From assembly GCA_023212695.1 (NCBI GenBank), contig JALCCG010000261.1:423-29559 (forward strand): 29,137 bases of DNA, given 5' to 3'. Positions within the stretch are counted from its first letter, which is position 1; every line of letters starts with the position of its first letter. Under the pieces are notes generated by a model. It was given only the letters and a program-made list of their open reading frames with translations. It had not been told where the DNA came from and did not search any database. The position numbers and the translations under genes were made by a program. This DNA is from Sporisorium sorghi. Taxonomy: Eukaryota; Basidiomycota; Ustilaginomycetes; Ustilaginales; Ustilaginaceae. This document shows, in pieces, positions 18,343 to 29,062 of the stretch.

Positions 18343-19947
18343 GTACGACCGGGCAGAGCGCTGACTGCGACGGCTGCTCGCTCTCGAACGCGATCTTTCG
18401 CCAAAATTGGCATCCCTTGGGCTGAGGTTGCTGCTCTGCTTCGGATGCAGTACCGCCGCTGGACCAGGTGTGAGCGTCTGTTCGTCGCCCTCGTCCTCTT
18501 CCACTTGCCGTTTCTGCTCCTGTTTCGCCAGCTGCGCCTCCTGCTCCTCTTGAAGCTTCTTGGCCCTTTGCATGGCCATCACATCGCTCCTACTCAGCGG
18601 CAAGCCATTCTTGTCCCACGTATCGATCAAGCCTTCGTATCGACTCAACCTGCCCTCCTTGCCCGCCTTGAGGAATTGCTCCTGCTGCAGCTTTCTCGCC
18701 ACAGTCGGAATGATCTCGTCTTCCCAGCTGTTGACGCTCTTGCTGCCCGGAGAAGCGCCGAATTCGTTTGCGGACGAGTCGCCAGCTTCGCCAAAGGCGG
18801 GCGGCGCAGAGGACTCGCGCAGATAGCGAGACTGGTCTTGCTTAGATAGCGAACGGAATGCATCGGGTTGGATGTTGCGTTTGCGCATGCTGGGAGACGC
18901 TGTCGACGACGACGACGACGACGACCAAGTGGGGTCAAAGTCTTGATGTGCTCTGAGAAGCTTTGCTGTGGGTGAGGGCGTGGCACCGAGAGGACCGAAC
19001 TCTTCCATGAGCTTGGGATCCATTGCAGCGGCGGCGGCGGCCGCTTTGCGACGTGAAAGCGAGCTGCTCCGCTGGTGTCCGTTTGCGTTTCTGGATGCGC
19101 TGCTGGTCGATGGGTTGGGTCGCTGTGCTTCGTGTGCCGACTGATTCTGAGCGCGTCGATTGGCGCCGTTGGTGTTGGTATGATTCGGATCGATCATATC
19201 CAAGCTCGGCCGCATGGGAGTCGACTGTGTACGTAATCGCTTGCGTTCAAACGAGGAAGAGCTGGGTCCCGCACCGCCGTCCACAGCTTGACCTTCGGGG
19301 ATAGCGTCGATACTGCTCTCCAACCCTGGCCTCGACCCGTACGCGTGGGTTTCGGTGGACGACATGATCGAGTCGCTGGATGCGCCGTTCTGCTGCTGAC
19401 TCGCTTTCTGCCGCGCTGCAATCTGCCTCGCCTTTTCCCTCGCCCTCGCCGTTGCATCGTTCGCAGGTGCTCTTCCCACGCTGTGACCGCCATCCTGCGA
19501 CTCGGACACATCGAAGGGGAAACTGGTCGACACCACATCACCCGACCGCTGCCTCGAAGGCGCCCGCACCGATGCAAAGCGGTTGTGGTACTGATCGATC
19601 GAAGACTCGCGGTGGTGGTGATGATGCTGAACCACTTCGCGCGACACTCTGCGGTCTTGCGTTGTGCGAGGATCGCGTCGGTCGTTGGCATCCATTCGCG
19701 AGCGCGTCCATCCCAAGTCGCTCTCCTCGATGCGACTGATGCGCTTGGTGAGGTCCTTGGACTCGGCCTCGAGCTTCTTGCGCAGCGCGGGGACCACCTG
19801 ATCGTCCCAAGGGATGTTGGATTGCGCTGGCGGAGGCACGGAGGAAGGGCCCCATTCGTCGGGGATGCGGACGGACTCGTTGGTATCTTGGCGCCTCGAG
19901 AGCGGTATGCGCATGCTGCGCGAAAGCGGGAGCGTTGCTGCTGCCAT
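18097..19947 (-). CDS. Disordered protein with CaaX prenylation signal and duplicated W-[DE]-D motif
   Basis: I do not recognise a named family. The 616-residue protein is mostly low complexity (Ser, Gln, Arg-rich), with a poly-Gln tract of ten near the C-terminus and an Ala run near 300. It ends in GCCCVVM. CVVM is a CaaX box whose final Met favours farnesyltransferase, and the two cysteines before it are candidate palmitoylation sites, so it is probably tethered to a membrane. Two related segments stand out: PWDDQVVPALRKKL with Trp at 47, and SWEDEIIPTVARKL with Trp at 408. Each is preceded by a shorter related stretch (DEWGPSSVPP and EEFGPLGATP). The second is followed by a conserved-looking block (RYEGLIDTWDKNGLPLS). 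This looks like a scaffold or adaptor. The ATG at 19947 is the first in frame. Confidence 0.75.
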
Positions 19948-22900
19948 GGTGATCGTCGTTTTGGGGGGTTGTTGCTGTCTGTCCGTCGGTCGGCTATGAG
20001 CAGGTCCTGTCGTCGATTACGTTCATCTTTTGGGTGTGCTTCTTCCTCCAACAGCGTCCTTTCAGTCCAGCTTCACAGCTCCACCGCGTCGAGTCGTCGA
20101 ACCTCAACCCCAACGCTGAGCGAAAACTCGGGCGTAGCCGACGCTGCGTGCAAAAGTGCTGAGTCGAAAGGTCGTCGGAGCTTCCGATAGCGATGCACTG
20201 CCCTCCACTGCGTCGATGGCCAGGGTTCGGTCTTCGGCGTCACCGGTGATTGTTGGAAGATGGAGTAAAGTGAGCTTGCGGTCACCACCGCCGTTGGAAT
20301 ATGAAGTGAGTGATGCGGAGTTGGGTTGGGCTCGCGTTGCGTTTTTGCTGGCCCCTTTTCTTTTTCTTTTCTTTTTTTTTTTTTTTTTTGGCAGTGGGGG
20401 CAGTGCATGGACAACAACCCCTCACCGCACGCACGCACGCACGCTCGCTCGTTTCATGTGCTTTTACGGAAACACAAAAATCGAAAGACAGGAAAAATGA
20501 AACAAACAGAAAAAAGATGCCACAGTGCGCCACTGCACGCATGCATGCACGGTCCTTCTGGCTCGATCTTTGCTTCCTGCACGGTGATGATCCCGCTTCG
20601 ATGGCCTCTGCCTGCGAAGGTTCCATACGGCGGGCTCGACCACCTCTACCTGATGAGACACGGAAAGGCGACCGCCTTAGGGAGCCGCTGAAGCGGTCTT
20701 CTTGGAGGCGGTCAATTGGCGTGGCGAAAAGGCGGAGGTGGTGGCTGCGCGCACAAACCCACACTTCAACGTCGTTTTTCGTCTCAGGACAATGTCTGGA
20801 CAAGTGCACGACGAGGACTGCGAACGAAGCATCTGGTTCCGAAGAGGAAGGGCTCAAACAACGTCAGCGTTTGCTTTACTGGGTTTCCCCATGAGAGGAC
20901 TCATTCGTGAGCGAGTGACACTTGGACAAAGCGACGAAACCACGGATGCGCATAGCAATCACTTCGTCAACGCTGCGGAGACGGTGAAGGGCGAGACGGA
21001 GAAGGAAGTAGAGCTCTGCTAGGGTGACACTCTGAGTTCCGTTCTTGACAAGCTGAGGCGAGAGGATGCGAGCAAGTAAGGTGCATGCTGTTTGTTCAGA
21101 GCTTCACAATTTGACGCCAAGACCTTTCTTACGGGAAGGAAGCAAGGGGTTTTGGCTTCGGCGCAACCTTCAAAGACTGCCACGGCGGCGAGCGCCGGCC
21201 ACGCCTGCTCCTGTCTCCGCTATCCAGCCGTTCAACAGCAGCGAGATGCTTTATTCTCGGGAGATTGCCAGGATCTGTTGACCCTAGTGTGACTGCAGTG
21301 CGACTGGTCCTCACCGCGACTTGTGCTGCCCAGGAGCAGTGGTCAACCATACCGTATGTCAGATCGAGTGCCCGAGCCGTATGAGAGCCATTCTCAGGTC
21401 TCTTGCGTCCCCAAGACGAGCACCACAAGCCGAACATGCAAAGCTTGGAAGTCCGAATCACACAAACGATGAACAGAGGGTAGTGGAGAGCAGATGGTGA
21501 ACCAAGTGCTGCTAGAACTTTGCTTTAGATCCTTGCGCTTGGACGCTGCTCTTCTCCGTCCAGCGGCACAGCATTGGTGCTTCGTTCACCGAGTGCAGGC
21601 TGTACCTTCGAGGCTTCTACACTCCCTGACCTTGGCAATCACTCGTGGCGACTCGTCGTACGTCAGCGGATCAGTGAGCGACCGAGTGAGTGACAGATTG
21701 GAACCGTTATCTCGCAAGTACACAAAGAGGACCGAGACCGAAGATGTCCTTTTCGTCAGAGAACCCGTCGTGCCTCAGCGCATGGGCGTATGAGCGACAG
21801 GCGAAACCAGCGATGAATGCTCGATTGCGGAGAGCGATCGGTTTGTCGACTCGTGATACCACAGCTGGTGGAGTGAGAAAGATTGAGGGAGCGTGTGACA
21901 GGCGTGCAGAGAACGTGTCTTTGCACTTCGACACCAAGACTTCCTTGCGGCAGCTCATGTTTCAGCGGCTGATGGGTGCGTGAGTGAGTGACAGGCAGCC
22001 ATGCCTAGAGACTGCGGCCTGCCTGATAGCAGCTTTGCGACTCTTACAGGCGTCTTCACTCTCTGACGCGAAGACGCTCGTCGATGATGCCAGTGTAAGA
22101 GTTTGGAGAGGTACGAGACCGGCGTTGACCTCTGAGATCAGTTGAGCGATGCCAAAGGGTGGGCCGACAAGGGAGGAGGTAGGACGGTCAAGCTTGCCCA
22201 AGAGCGAGCCGATTCTCAGCATGACGATGTTTGGCACAATCTGCCCCAGATGGCCCGACAAGTCAGAGAGAAGAAGCCGGACAAGAAACTCGTGCCAGGC
22301 AACTTCAAAGTGAGGAAGCAGAAGGTGCGGGAGGACGATGTAGGCTCCGACTCACAGGGACGATTGATGCGCTTGGTAGCTGACCCGCATCGTGAATCTG
22401 GATTCAAGGTGACGAAATGGGAGCTCTCACTTCGTCATGATGTGCTCGCCTCGAAATAGTCCACCTTTGCAAACGTTCAGCTTCATTCCATCCCGCCTAT
22501 TCTCTCGCGCTTTCGTAGGTACAGCACGCATGACGAAAGAGATGCGCTTGGAATCTTTTGGCTCCTTGGATCCGCATCCTTGTGGTACATCATTTGATGG
22601 ATGCCAGATTGTGCGAGTGGCAGGTGGACAGAGAATGCGGACAAGCCATCTGAGCCATACTTTATCCTATCATTCATTGACTTGAAGCATGCTGTCTGTT
22701 CAATGTATCTTCACCCTCTGACCTTCAGGATCACTCGTTGCGTTTCGATGTACATCAGCGGATGCAGGAGTGAGCGGATGAGCGCAAGTGATCGAGTGAC
22801 AAGCAGGGAACAAGGATGTCCAACAAGTAGACAACGAGCAGCAAGAACGACACACTGATTGGAAGAGGGAGAGCACTCGTAGTGCGACAGCAGATGAATG

Positions 22901-23201
22901 AGTGAGAGAGGGACAGGCAGATACTGCGGGTGGGCGTTGGTGACCCGTTGACTTACTCGTTACTAGCTTGTTTGTTCAAGCCTTCTTCGCTCTTCGACGC
23001 CAAAAGCTCACTCCCGAACAGACCCTCACGCTTAGACGTCACCTTCATCTGCCCCCACTGACCGCTGCAACAGCACGCGCCGCCACACACACTTCGAGCG
23101 AAAAAAGGAGAGTGCGTTGCTGGACTGAAAAATCAACAGCATTACGAATGACAGGATGGCAACAAGAGACAAAAGGAATCGTCAAGAACACAACACCCCA
23201 C
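19948..23201. other. Gene-poor 3.2 kb region
   Basis: No convincing gene is visible. The left part is the promoter of the CaaX gene, with a T-rich patch near 20358-20389 and CACG repeats near 20430. From about 20.9 to 23.0 kb there is a degenerate repeat family, annotated separately. The small open frames are short, lack homology that I recognise, and have compositions like random sequence. An unrecognised non-coding RNA or a decayed gene or element cannot be excluded. Confidence 0.5.
21082..23015 (+). repeat. Degenerate interspersed repeat family, at least six copies
   Basis: Copies seen by eye start near 21082, 21594, 21903, 22027, 22687 and 22965. The first block resembles GCATGCTGTTTGTTCA, then CTTCACNCTCTGACGCCAAG and a pyrimidine-rich CACTCGT stretch. 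In the copies at 21594, 21903 and 22687 this is followed by TACNTCAGCGGAT and then repeated GAGTGAGTGACAG, giving a unit of roughly 95-120 bases. Isolated GAGTGA(C) blocks also occur near 20905 and 22900. Spacing between copies is irregular (about 120 to 660 bases). Identity is low, so the family is old or was mutated. It could be a decayed tandem array or remains of a mobile element. Confidence 0.5.
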
Positions 23202-24001
23202 CTAGGCCAGCAAGCCCACCCCCAGGCCAAACACGACCGAAGCGACGCTGGCAGCAACAGCGACCGCACCACCCGTGCCCATACCCGTAGCGCTGTTGCT
23301 CTTGCTGTTGTTGGCACGACCAGTTCCCGTGCTCGAAGCGCTCGACAGCGTTGCGCTGGCCGAGCCCGTGGCAGCGGTAGTCGACGAGCTGCTGGGGTCT
23401 GCGTTGGTGTTGGCCGTCACAGGCGCAGGCTCGGTGCCGTTGGGCTTGACCTCGAACGAGCTCGAGGTGTAGTACACCTGCGGGTGGTCGAGCTCGTAGT
23501 TGCTGCTGTTGACAAACAGCAAGCTGTACGTGCCGCTAGGGATGCGATCAATGAAAACCTGTGCAGTGCCGTTGGCAGTGAGGAGAGCGTTGCCAATCTG
23601 GAAGTTGCCGTTGAGCTTGCTGTTGTTGGCGTTGAGCAGCTGCACCGAAAAGTAGCTGGGATCCGACGAGTTGGCTGTTTGAAGGGGTGAAAGGGAGATG
23701 ACAAGCGTCAGTAGGCAGTCCAGAGTCAGTGCCAACATGATTGCACAACGTACCCTTCCAGTTCTGTTGAGAGCAAAGACAAGACGAGAGAAAGACAACA
23801 AGGCAAATGTAGAAAGTCTTGTCAGCTATAAGCTGCGCTGCCGACGCGATGTGTATGCACGTGCAACAACGATCAACATACCAGCGTGTTGGTGTAGTTG
23901 GTCACCCAGTATCCACCATTGTTGTTGGGGAAGGTGATCTCGAACGCCTGCGAGAGGCCAACGAGCGAAGCGAGCACAGTGAATGCGGTAGCAAACTGCA
24001 T
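23202..24001 (-). CDS. Kre9/Knh1-like GPI-anchored cell-surface protein, three exons
   Basis: Exons are 23882-24001, 23754-23763 (only 10 nt) and 23202-23674, giving a 200-residue product. The signal peptide (about 1-19, ending LSQA) leads into FEITFPNNNGGYWV, the start of a Kre9/Knh1-like beta-sandwich found in many Ser-Thr-rich GPI proteins of fungi. The microexon supplies NWK and the first base of Ala, giving TLNWKANSSDPSYF across both junctions. Possible N-glycosylation sites include NYT, NSS, NNS, NGT and NSS. A Ser/Thr/Ala-rich stalk (about 120-175) and a hydrophobic C-terminus (VAVAASVASVVFGLGVGLLA) fit a GPI signal, with the anchor site probably in the NNSKSNSATG region. The likely role is in the cell wall or surface. 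The exact function is unknown. Confidence 0.85.
23675..23753 (-). other. Intron 2 of the Kre9/Knh1-like gene
   Basis: This is a 79-nt intron with donor GTACGT and acceptor TTCAAACAG. The Ala codon is split G|CC across the junction. Confidence 0.8.
23764..23881 (-). other. Intron 1 of the Kre9/Knh1-like gene
   Basis: This is a 118-nt intron with donor GTATGT and acceptor CTCAACAG. It lies between complete codons (CTG|AAC) and separates the signal-peptide exon from the 10-nt microexon. Confidence 0.8.
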
Positions 24002-24877
24002 TTTGAATGATGAGGTTCGGGTCGGAGGTGGTGGTGGTGTTAGGAGATGGCGATGGGTGAAGGGAGGTTGAGAGAAGAGGTGGTGGTGGTGAGAAGGAAA
24101 GAGATGAACTCAAGAGCGGCTCGAACGAGGATTGAGGAGCCAAAGTAAAGTGGGCAGGCGAAACAAGATGTTGACCGACAACTTGGGGATCGACAGGGTC
24201 CGCTCGCGCTTTTGGCCAGGATGGCAAGCGACTCCGACCAAGATGCAATCAAATTTTCAGCCGTCCTTAGCGAGCCAAGCGAGAGAGGCTACAGCAAGTG
24301 GGCGGCGTGACGAGCGGGCGGAGCTAGGCGACCTGCGCAGCAGATGCACGCAATGCAGCAACGGAAGCTGTCGATTCATGTGGCGCACCTTTGTCCTCCC
24401 TCCCTTTGTGGGGACTTCATTTGGGCCTCGAGCCCCCTTTTTCGAGCGTCGATCTTCTCGAACTTTCCTGGCCCTCCCTCTCCTCTCTTGCCATCGTATA
24501 GGCTTTGGGAACACACTGCGAAAGCATGAGACTGTTCACAACATCCGCTTGGTGGAGAGCAGCAAATCAAGAAGGGCCACGCCGCGAAAATTGCGCCATG
24601 TCATTTCGTTTTCCAAGACCCTTGCGCTTCTTCGGCAGCGCTATAAGACATCCATGGTGCGCTTAGCCGAGACAGGCGAGGTGTTGGTTTCGGCTTCACT
24701 CGCGTTCAAACTCCACACACCGCTCTTTTGACGTCGCTCTTCCGATCCGAACAGCAACACCAGCAAGCAGCAAAACACGCATCACCTTTCCCACAGTCTA
24801 GAAAGCGCTTTCGCATCGGCACTGTGATGAGCCCATTGCCAGTCTCCAAACATCCTGCACGTGGGCATCAACTAATG
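24002..24877. other. Intergenic region between the Kre9/Knh1-like gene and the Zn2Cys6 gene
   Basis: These 876 bases are the promoter side of the Kre9/Knh1-like gene and the 3' flank of the transcription factor gene. There is a CACCACCAC-rich leader (on the minus strand) just upstream of the Kre9/Knh1-like ATG. No gene or RNA is supported. Confidence 0.5.
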
Positions 24878-27658
24878 TTAGTGGTGCAGAGGCGCACGCC
24901 GAGGCGACTGAGCAGAGTGCTGCGCAAACGTCGCCGGTGTGCTGGGCGAGCCCATGGCAAACTGCATCTCGCCGCCGTACATGCCCGTCGCAGCAGCCTG
25001 AGGCGTGCTCATGCCGCCCATCAAGGCGGGCATCTGTGCGTGATGCGCGCCCACTGCGCTCCCTGCGCTACTCGATGGCGCCGAAGCCATAGCAGCGCTG
25101 CCACCGCTCCCGCCAATGTCGTCCAGAAACTTGGAAAAATAGTCGGTCCATGATAGATCTTCCAACTGGTGCTGCACCGATCCAGGGTCGTCGGCGTAGA
25201 GCGGCATGATACCGCGCGCATCGCCAAAAGAGGCCGGGTGGATTCCCGTGATCCTGTCCAATGTTGCGTCCGTTGTTGCGGCGAGGTGCGAACGCGGCGA
25301 AGCTGCGACGAGGTCGTTGGCACGCATGGCGCTGCCGTTGCCATTGCCATTGAGGCCAGGTTGACCGCTGTTGCCTGCCGCACCGCTCATCATGAATTGC
25401 GCAAAGGCAGCAGAGGTGATCGGCGGCTCGCTAATGTGACTGCCTTCGCTCAACGAGTTGCGACGAGGCGAGATGGGCGCGCTCGGGATGGGCGACCAGC
25501 TGTGGATGTACGAAGCGGCCGAGATGGGATCATTGGTATAAGGCCCAGCGCTAGCTGCAGCACCTCCTCCTGCCTCGCTAAGCTGTGCGCTGGGGCGTCG
25601 TTGATCCAACCGTTCATTTCTTGCTGCTGCTGCTGCCGCCGCCGCCGCCGCCATCCTGGCAGAGGGCGGCACATTGGCATCAGCGCGAGGCTGTATCATG
25701 CCAGTAACTGGCTTCATGCCGAGCAGCGTCGAAGGAATCACGCCCGACAAGCGCTGATCGGCTCGCACCAGCATGCGACTCACCCTCTCGCGCTGATCCG
25801 ACGTCATGGTGTGCATCGAGCGCAACGCAATGTCGCGCAGGATGCGATGGGCGCGACGGAAGAGGCGCGAAAAGTAGCGATCGTCGAAAGCGGCAAATAT
25901 GCGCAGCGTGGATTCGATCAGGTCGTTGTCCTCGGCCAGCTTGTCGGCCTCGCGGCATTCGTGCCACACGGTGATCATGAACGTGGCGGTGCTCATGAAA
26001 GCCTGCTGGAAGATAAAGACGAGGTCGCTCATGTGGTCGCCTTCGTGCAGCGCAATCACGACGCGCAGGCATTCGCGCGCGTGAAAGACGCACTGCGGGT
26101 GCAGCATCTTGCGCAACGCACTGTGCTCCAAGAAAGGCTTGAGAATGTAGAGACGAATATCGTGCGTGCCACATTGCACCAGCCCAGCTTGAAGACGGAA
26201 GGGACTCTCGATCGTGCGTAGATAGACGGGTGTTTCGGCCACCCATTCTTCGAGTCGCTTGGAGAGGATCACCATGTCTTTGTACTCGGGCATGGCTCGC
26301 TGCTTGGCATTGGCGGGCGGTTTGCCGCGACCAGCACCATCGTGGCGCCATCGTGGCGTGTAAAGGACGTGCACCACATCTTGGACAATGACGTTGAGCT
26401 TGATCATGTGCACAAAGCCGCTCATGACGATGGGCTTGTCGGAGGCGGTGCGTGGAGGCGGAGGAGGGATGGCACCGCCGCCTGCCTCGTACTGGAAAAG
26501 GAGGTCGTCGTCGATCTCGAGCGGCAGTTTGACGTCGCAATCCGAAAGCTTGAGCGCTAGTGGTCGACCCATGTTGATAGAAAAGATGCAGTCGAGAATG
26601 AAAGCGCCCCAGAAGACGCGCCTGCGCAGCTCCTGCTCGTAGGGAGAAAAGCCGCGGTAGGCTTTCTCTTGGTGAAGACCGATATCTTGAAGCGCGCGGA
26701 TGGCCACTCCGAGCACCGTCCAACTTGCACCGGGACCGATGGCGCCATGCATAAAAGTGGCGGTCAAGATCATGACCTGGACATTGATCAGACTCGCTGC
26801 GTAGACCTGATGGTAGAGTCGACTGGCGGCGGCAAAGTGATCGCCCGCCGTGTCGGGGTCGCCCGAGTCCGCTAGCACGCGTGGGTCGTTGGAGAAGCGT
26901 GAGGCGATGGCGAGGATGGTAAAGACAAAGCCTCGAAACGCGGAGTCCTTGTCGGCACGACCGGTGGCCAGGTCGCGTTCCAGCGATGGACGATGGACGA
27001 TGGGCATGAGCGGATGCAACTGCTGGAAGAAGACGTCGAATAAGTCGTTGATGAGATCGCGATCTGGGAGCGTGTAGCGTTCAAACCACTCTTCTGTGAC
27101 GGCATCATCTCGACCAACGGCCACCGTATTCTTGCGTCGAAGCAGCTGAATCCACTCTTTCGAGTTGGTTGGGTAGAGCGGGCGCGGTGCTGAGGCGGAG
27201 GAAGCCTTGTTTCCGTTGTTATTCGCACCCGCTGGAGCGGAGGTCGGATCGGAGGCCGAAGGCATGGAGGCATTTGTTTTGGCATGTCGGCTGCTCTGAT
27301 GTCGATGTGTCTCGTAGCTGATGCCAGCGTGGTCAGTGGGGTTGTCAGAGGAGCGATGCGAACCAGCGCCTGGACTGGGTGGGCGGCTCTCGTCTGCGAT
27401 ACTGTGGAAGAGCGTCATGGCAGAAGAGCGACCAAAGTAGCGTGGACGACCATCCTCGACATCGGGCAAAAGGGCGTCCCTGTCTTCTCTCTTGGCAGCT
27501 TCAGCAGAGCCACGAGTATGGTCGCCATTGTTGTTGCCAGTAGCGTCGACCTCGTCGGGATCACTGGCGCCACGAGCGAATCGGACGGTCGACTGCGAGG
27601 GTAGGTGGTTATCGTGACGCGAATGTAGAGCGTCTCGATGGGCACCGTTGGCTGTGGG

Positions 27659-27692
<34 letters not shown>

Positions 27693-28321
27693 TTGGCGCC
27701 CTTGTTGGCTGGATGGGATGAGGAAGTGTGTGACTCGAGCGTCTGCCATGAATTTGCATTCTGTGGCGGTGCGCTTGATCCGCTTGGTCCTGTGACGTTG
27801 AGCTCGCCGCGTTCAAACTGCTGAGCAACGTGTGGCGCAACAGAGCGAAGAGCGCTAAGTAGCGTCTCTACTTTGCTCTCGAGGATCTCGTATTTGCCTC
27901 TGGAGCGGTCTGCGTCGCTGCTGAATGTGCATCGGTAGTTGTAGGCGGTGCAGTTGTTGCAGGTATTGGTGGGATTCGGGAGACCCTCGCATTTGATCTT
28001 TTTGCGACGACATGTATCGCAGGCAACGACAACTCTTCTGCGTTTCTTGGCCTTGGGTTCCGATGGGCTCGGAGCGTCTTGCGCCTTGGATTTTGATGTG
28101 GATGCGGTCGCAGCTTTTGTGCGTTTGCTTTGCGATGCGTTGGGTGTGGCTGAAGGCGAGTTCCAAGTCACGGCGGTTCTTTGCGGTGATGCTGGAAATG
28201 CCGATGTGGATGCAGCGGCAGGGGCGGCGGGCGAGTTGTCGAATGAGAGGCTTGATCGGCCGTTGCGCATCGATACGAGCTCAAAGGCGGCATGCGCCTC
28301 GTCCTCGCTCTTGTATGCCAT
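24878..28321 (-). CDS. Zn2Cys6 transcription factor with fungal-specific regulatory domain
   Basis: This 1147-residue nuclear regulator has a binuclear zinc cluster at 101-131, CDTCRRKKIKC then CNNC then C (spacing C-x2-C-x6-C-x9-C-x2-C-x6-C). A basic segment precedes it (KAKKRRRVVVA) and a coiled-coil-like linker follows (YEILESKVETLLSALRSV). After a disordered stretch with an Asp run near 212, the fungal-specific transcription factor domain begins near 414 (YTLPDRDLINDLFDVFFQQLHPLMPIVHRPS). It includes RRRVFWGAFILDCIFSINMGRPLAL and continues to about 820. The C-terminal third is Ala/Ser/Gly-rich with an Ala run, a possible activation region. The target genes are unknown. The start is the first in-frame ATG (context CCGAAATGG). 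The frame is open for a further 690 bases upstream, but without an ATG and through microsatellites. No intron is needed. Confidence 0.88.
27660..27690 (-). repeat. GAC trinucleotide repeat encoding poly-Asp in the Zn2Cys6 protein
   Basis: About ten GTC units on the plus strand encode a run of aspartates between the zinc cluster and the regulatory domain. It is a likely length-variable acidic tract. Confidence 0.85.
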
Positions 28322-29062
28322 TTCGGATGTGACGATCGGATCGGATGCGATGCGATGCGATGCGATGCGAGTCAGGCCTTCGGTGACGGCGCCGACAGAT
28401 TGGCTGGAGAGGGCGATTCGTGATGTTTCTATTGTCAACAGCACGACATGGATCAAGGCTGTTGCGTCAATTTTCTGTCCTTTGTGGGATCGCCTTGTCG
28501 GAAATGCCGATGGAAGTGGTGCTGATGAAGTGGCGCAAGGGCGCTTCCAAGATAAGACCGAAGAGCGCTCGGCTGCTGTTGCTCTCAATTGATGACTGCG
28601 TGGGAAGCAGGAAGGGGTGTGTGTGTGTGTGCGTGTGTGGCAATGTGACCGTGTGGGGGTGTGTTTACTCTTGGCACATGTTGGTTGCAGCACAGCGATG
28701 GCCGATGGCAAGCGAGCAGGTCGCAGGGCAAATGAAGGATGACGCAGACGGTTCCTGAGGTGCAGATGCAATGCAGCAAGGCCAAGGTCGAGGTCGAGGT
28801 CGAGGTCGAGATTGAGAGGTCGGCGTTGTCGCCGCAGGTGAGGTTGCAGCAAAGCAAAAGCGTCAAGCAGCAAGAAGGTTGATATAGAGGGTAGGCGGCG
28901 AGGGAGAAAGGAAGGAAGGAAGGACGGAGACGACAGTGCAACGCGATCAAGAAGTCGGCGTTTTGCGGGGTAGAGTTGCCACACAGTGCAGTTGCCTCGC
29001 CCTCTTCCAACCAAGAAGCTCAGTTGGTGATTGCGAGTTGCTCATGCTTAGAAATGGAACCG

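Noticed and set aside
22142..22459. 105-residue charged open frame in the gene-poor region
   Set aside because: It starts with a non-ATG codon, has no recognisable domain, and lies among degenerate repeats.
23548..23801. Start of the Kre9/Knh1-like protein inside the unspliced frame at 23801
   Set aside because: That frame gives an unrelated N-terminus encoded by intron sequence. The spliced model supplies a signal peptide and the conserved FEITFP start.
24656..24724. tRNA-like stretch with TAGCCGAG and GTTCAAACTCC resembling A and B boxes
   Set aside because: The T stem next to GTTCAAA does not pair, the D stem leaves too small a loop, and the acceptor has two mismatches. It is probably chance.
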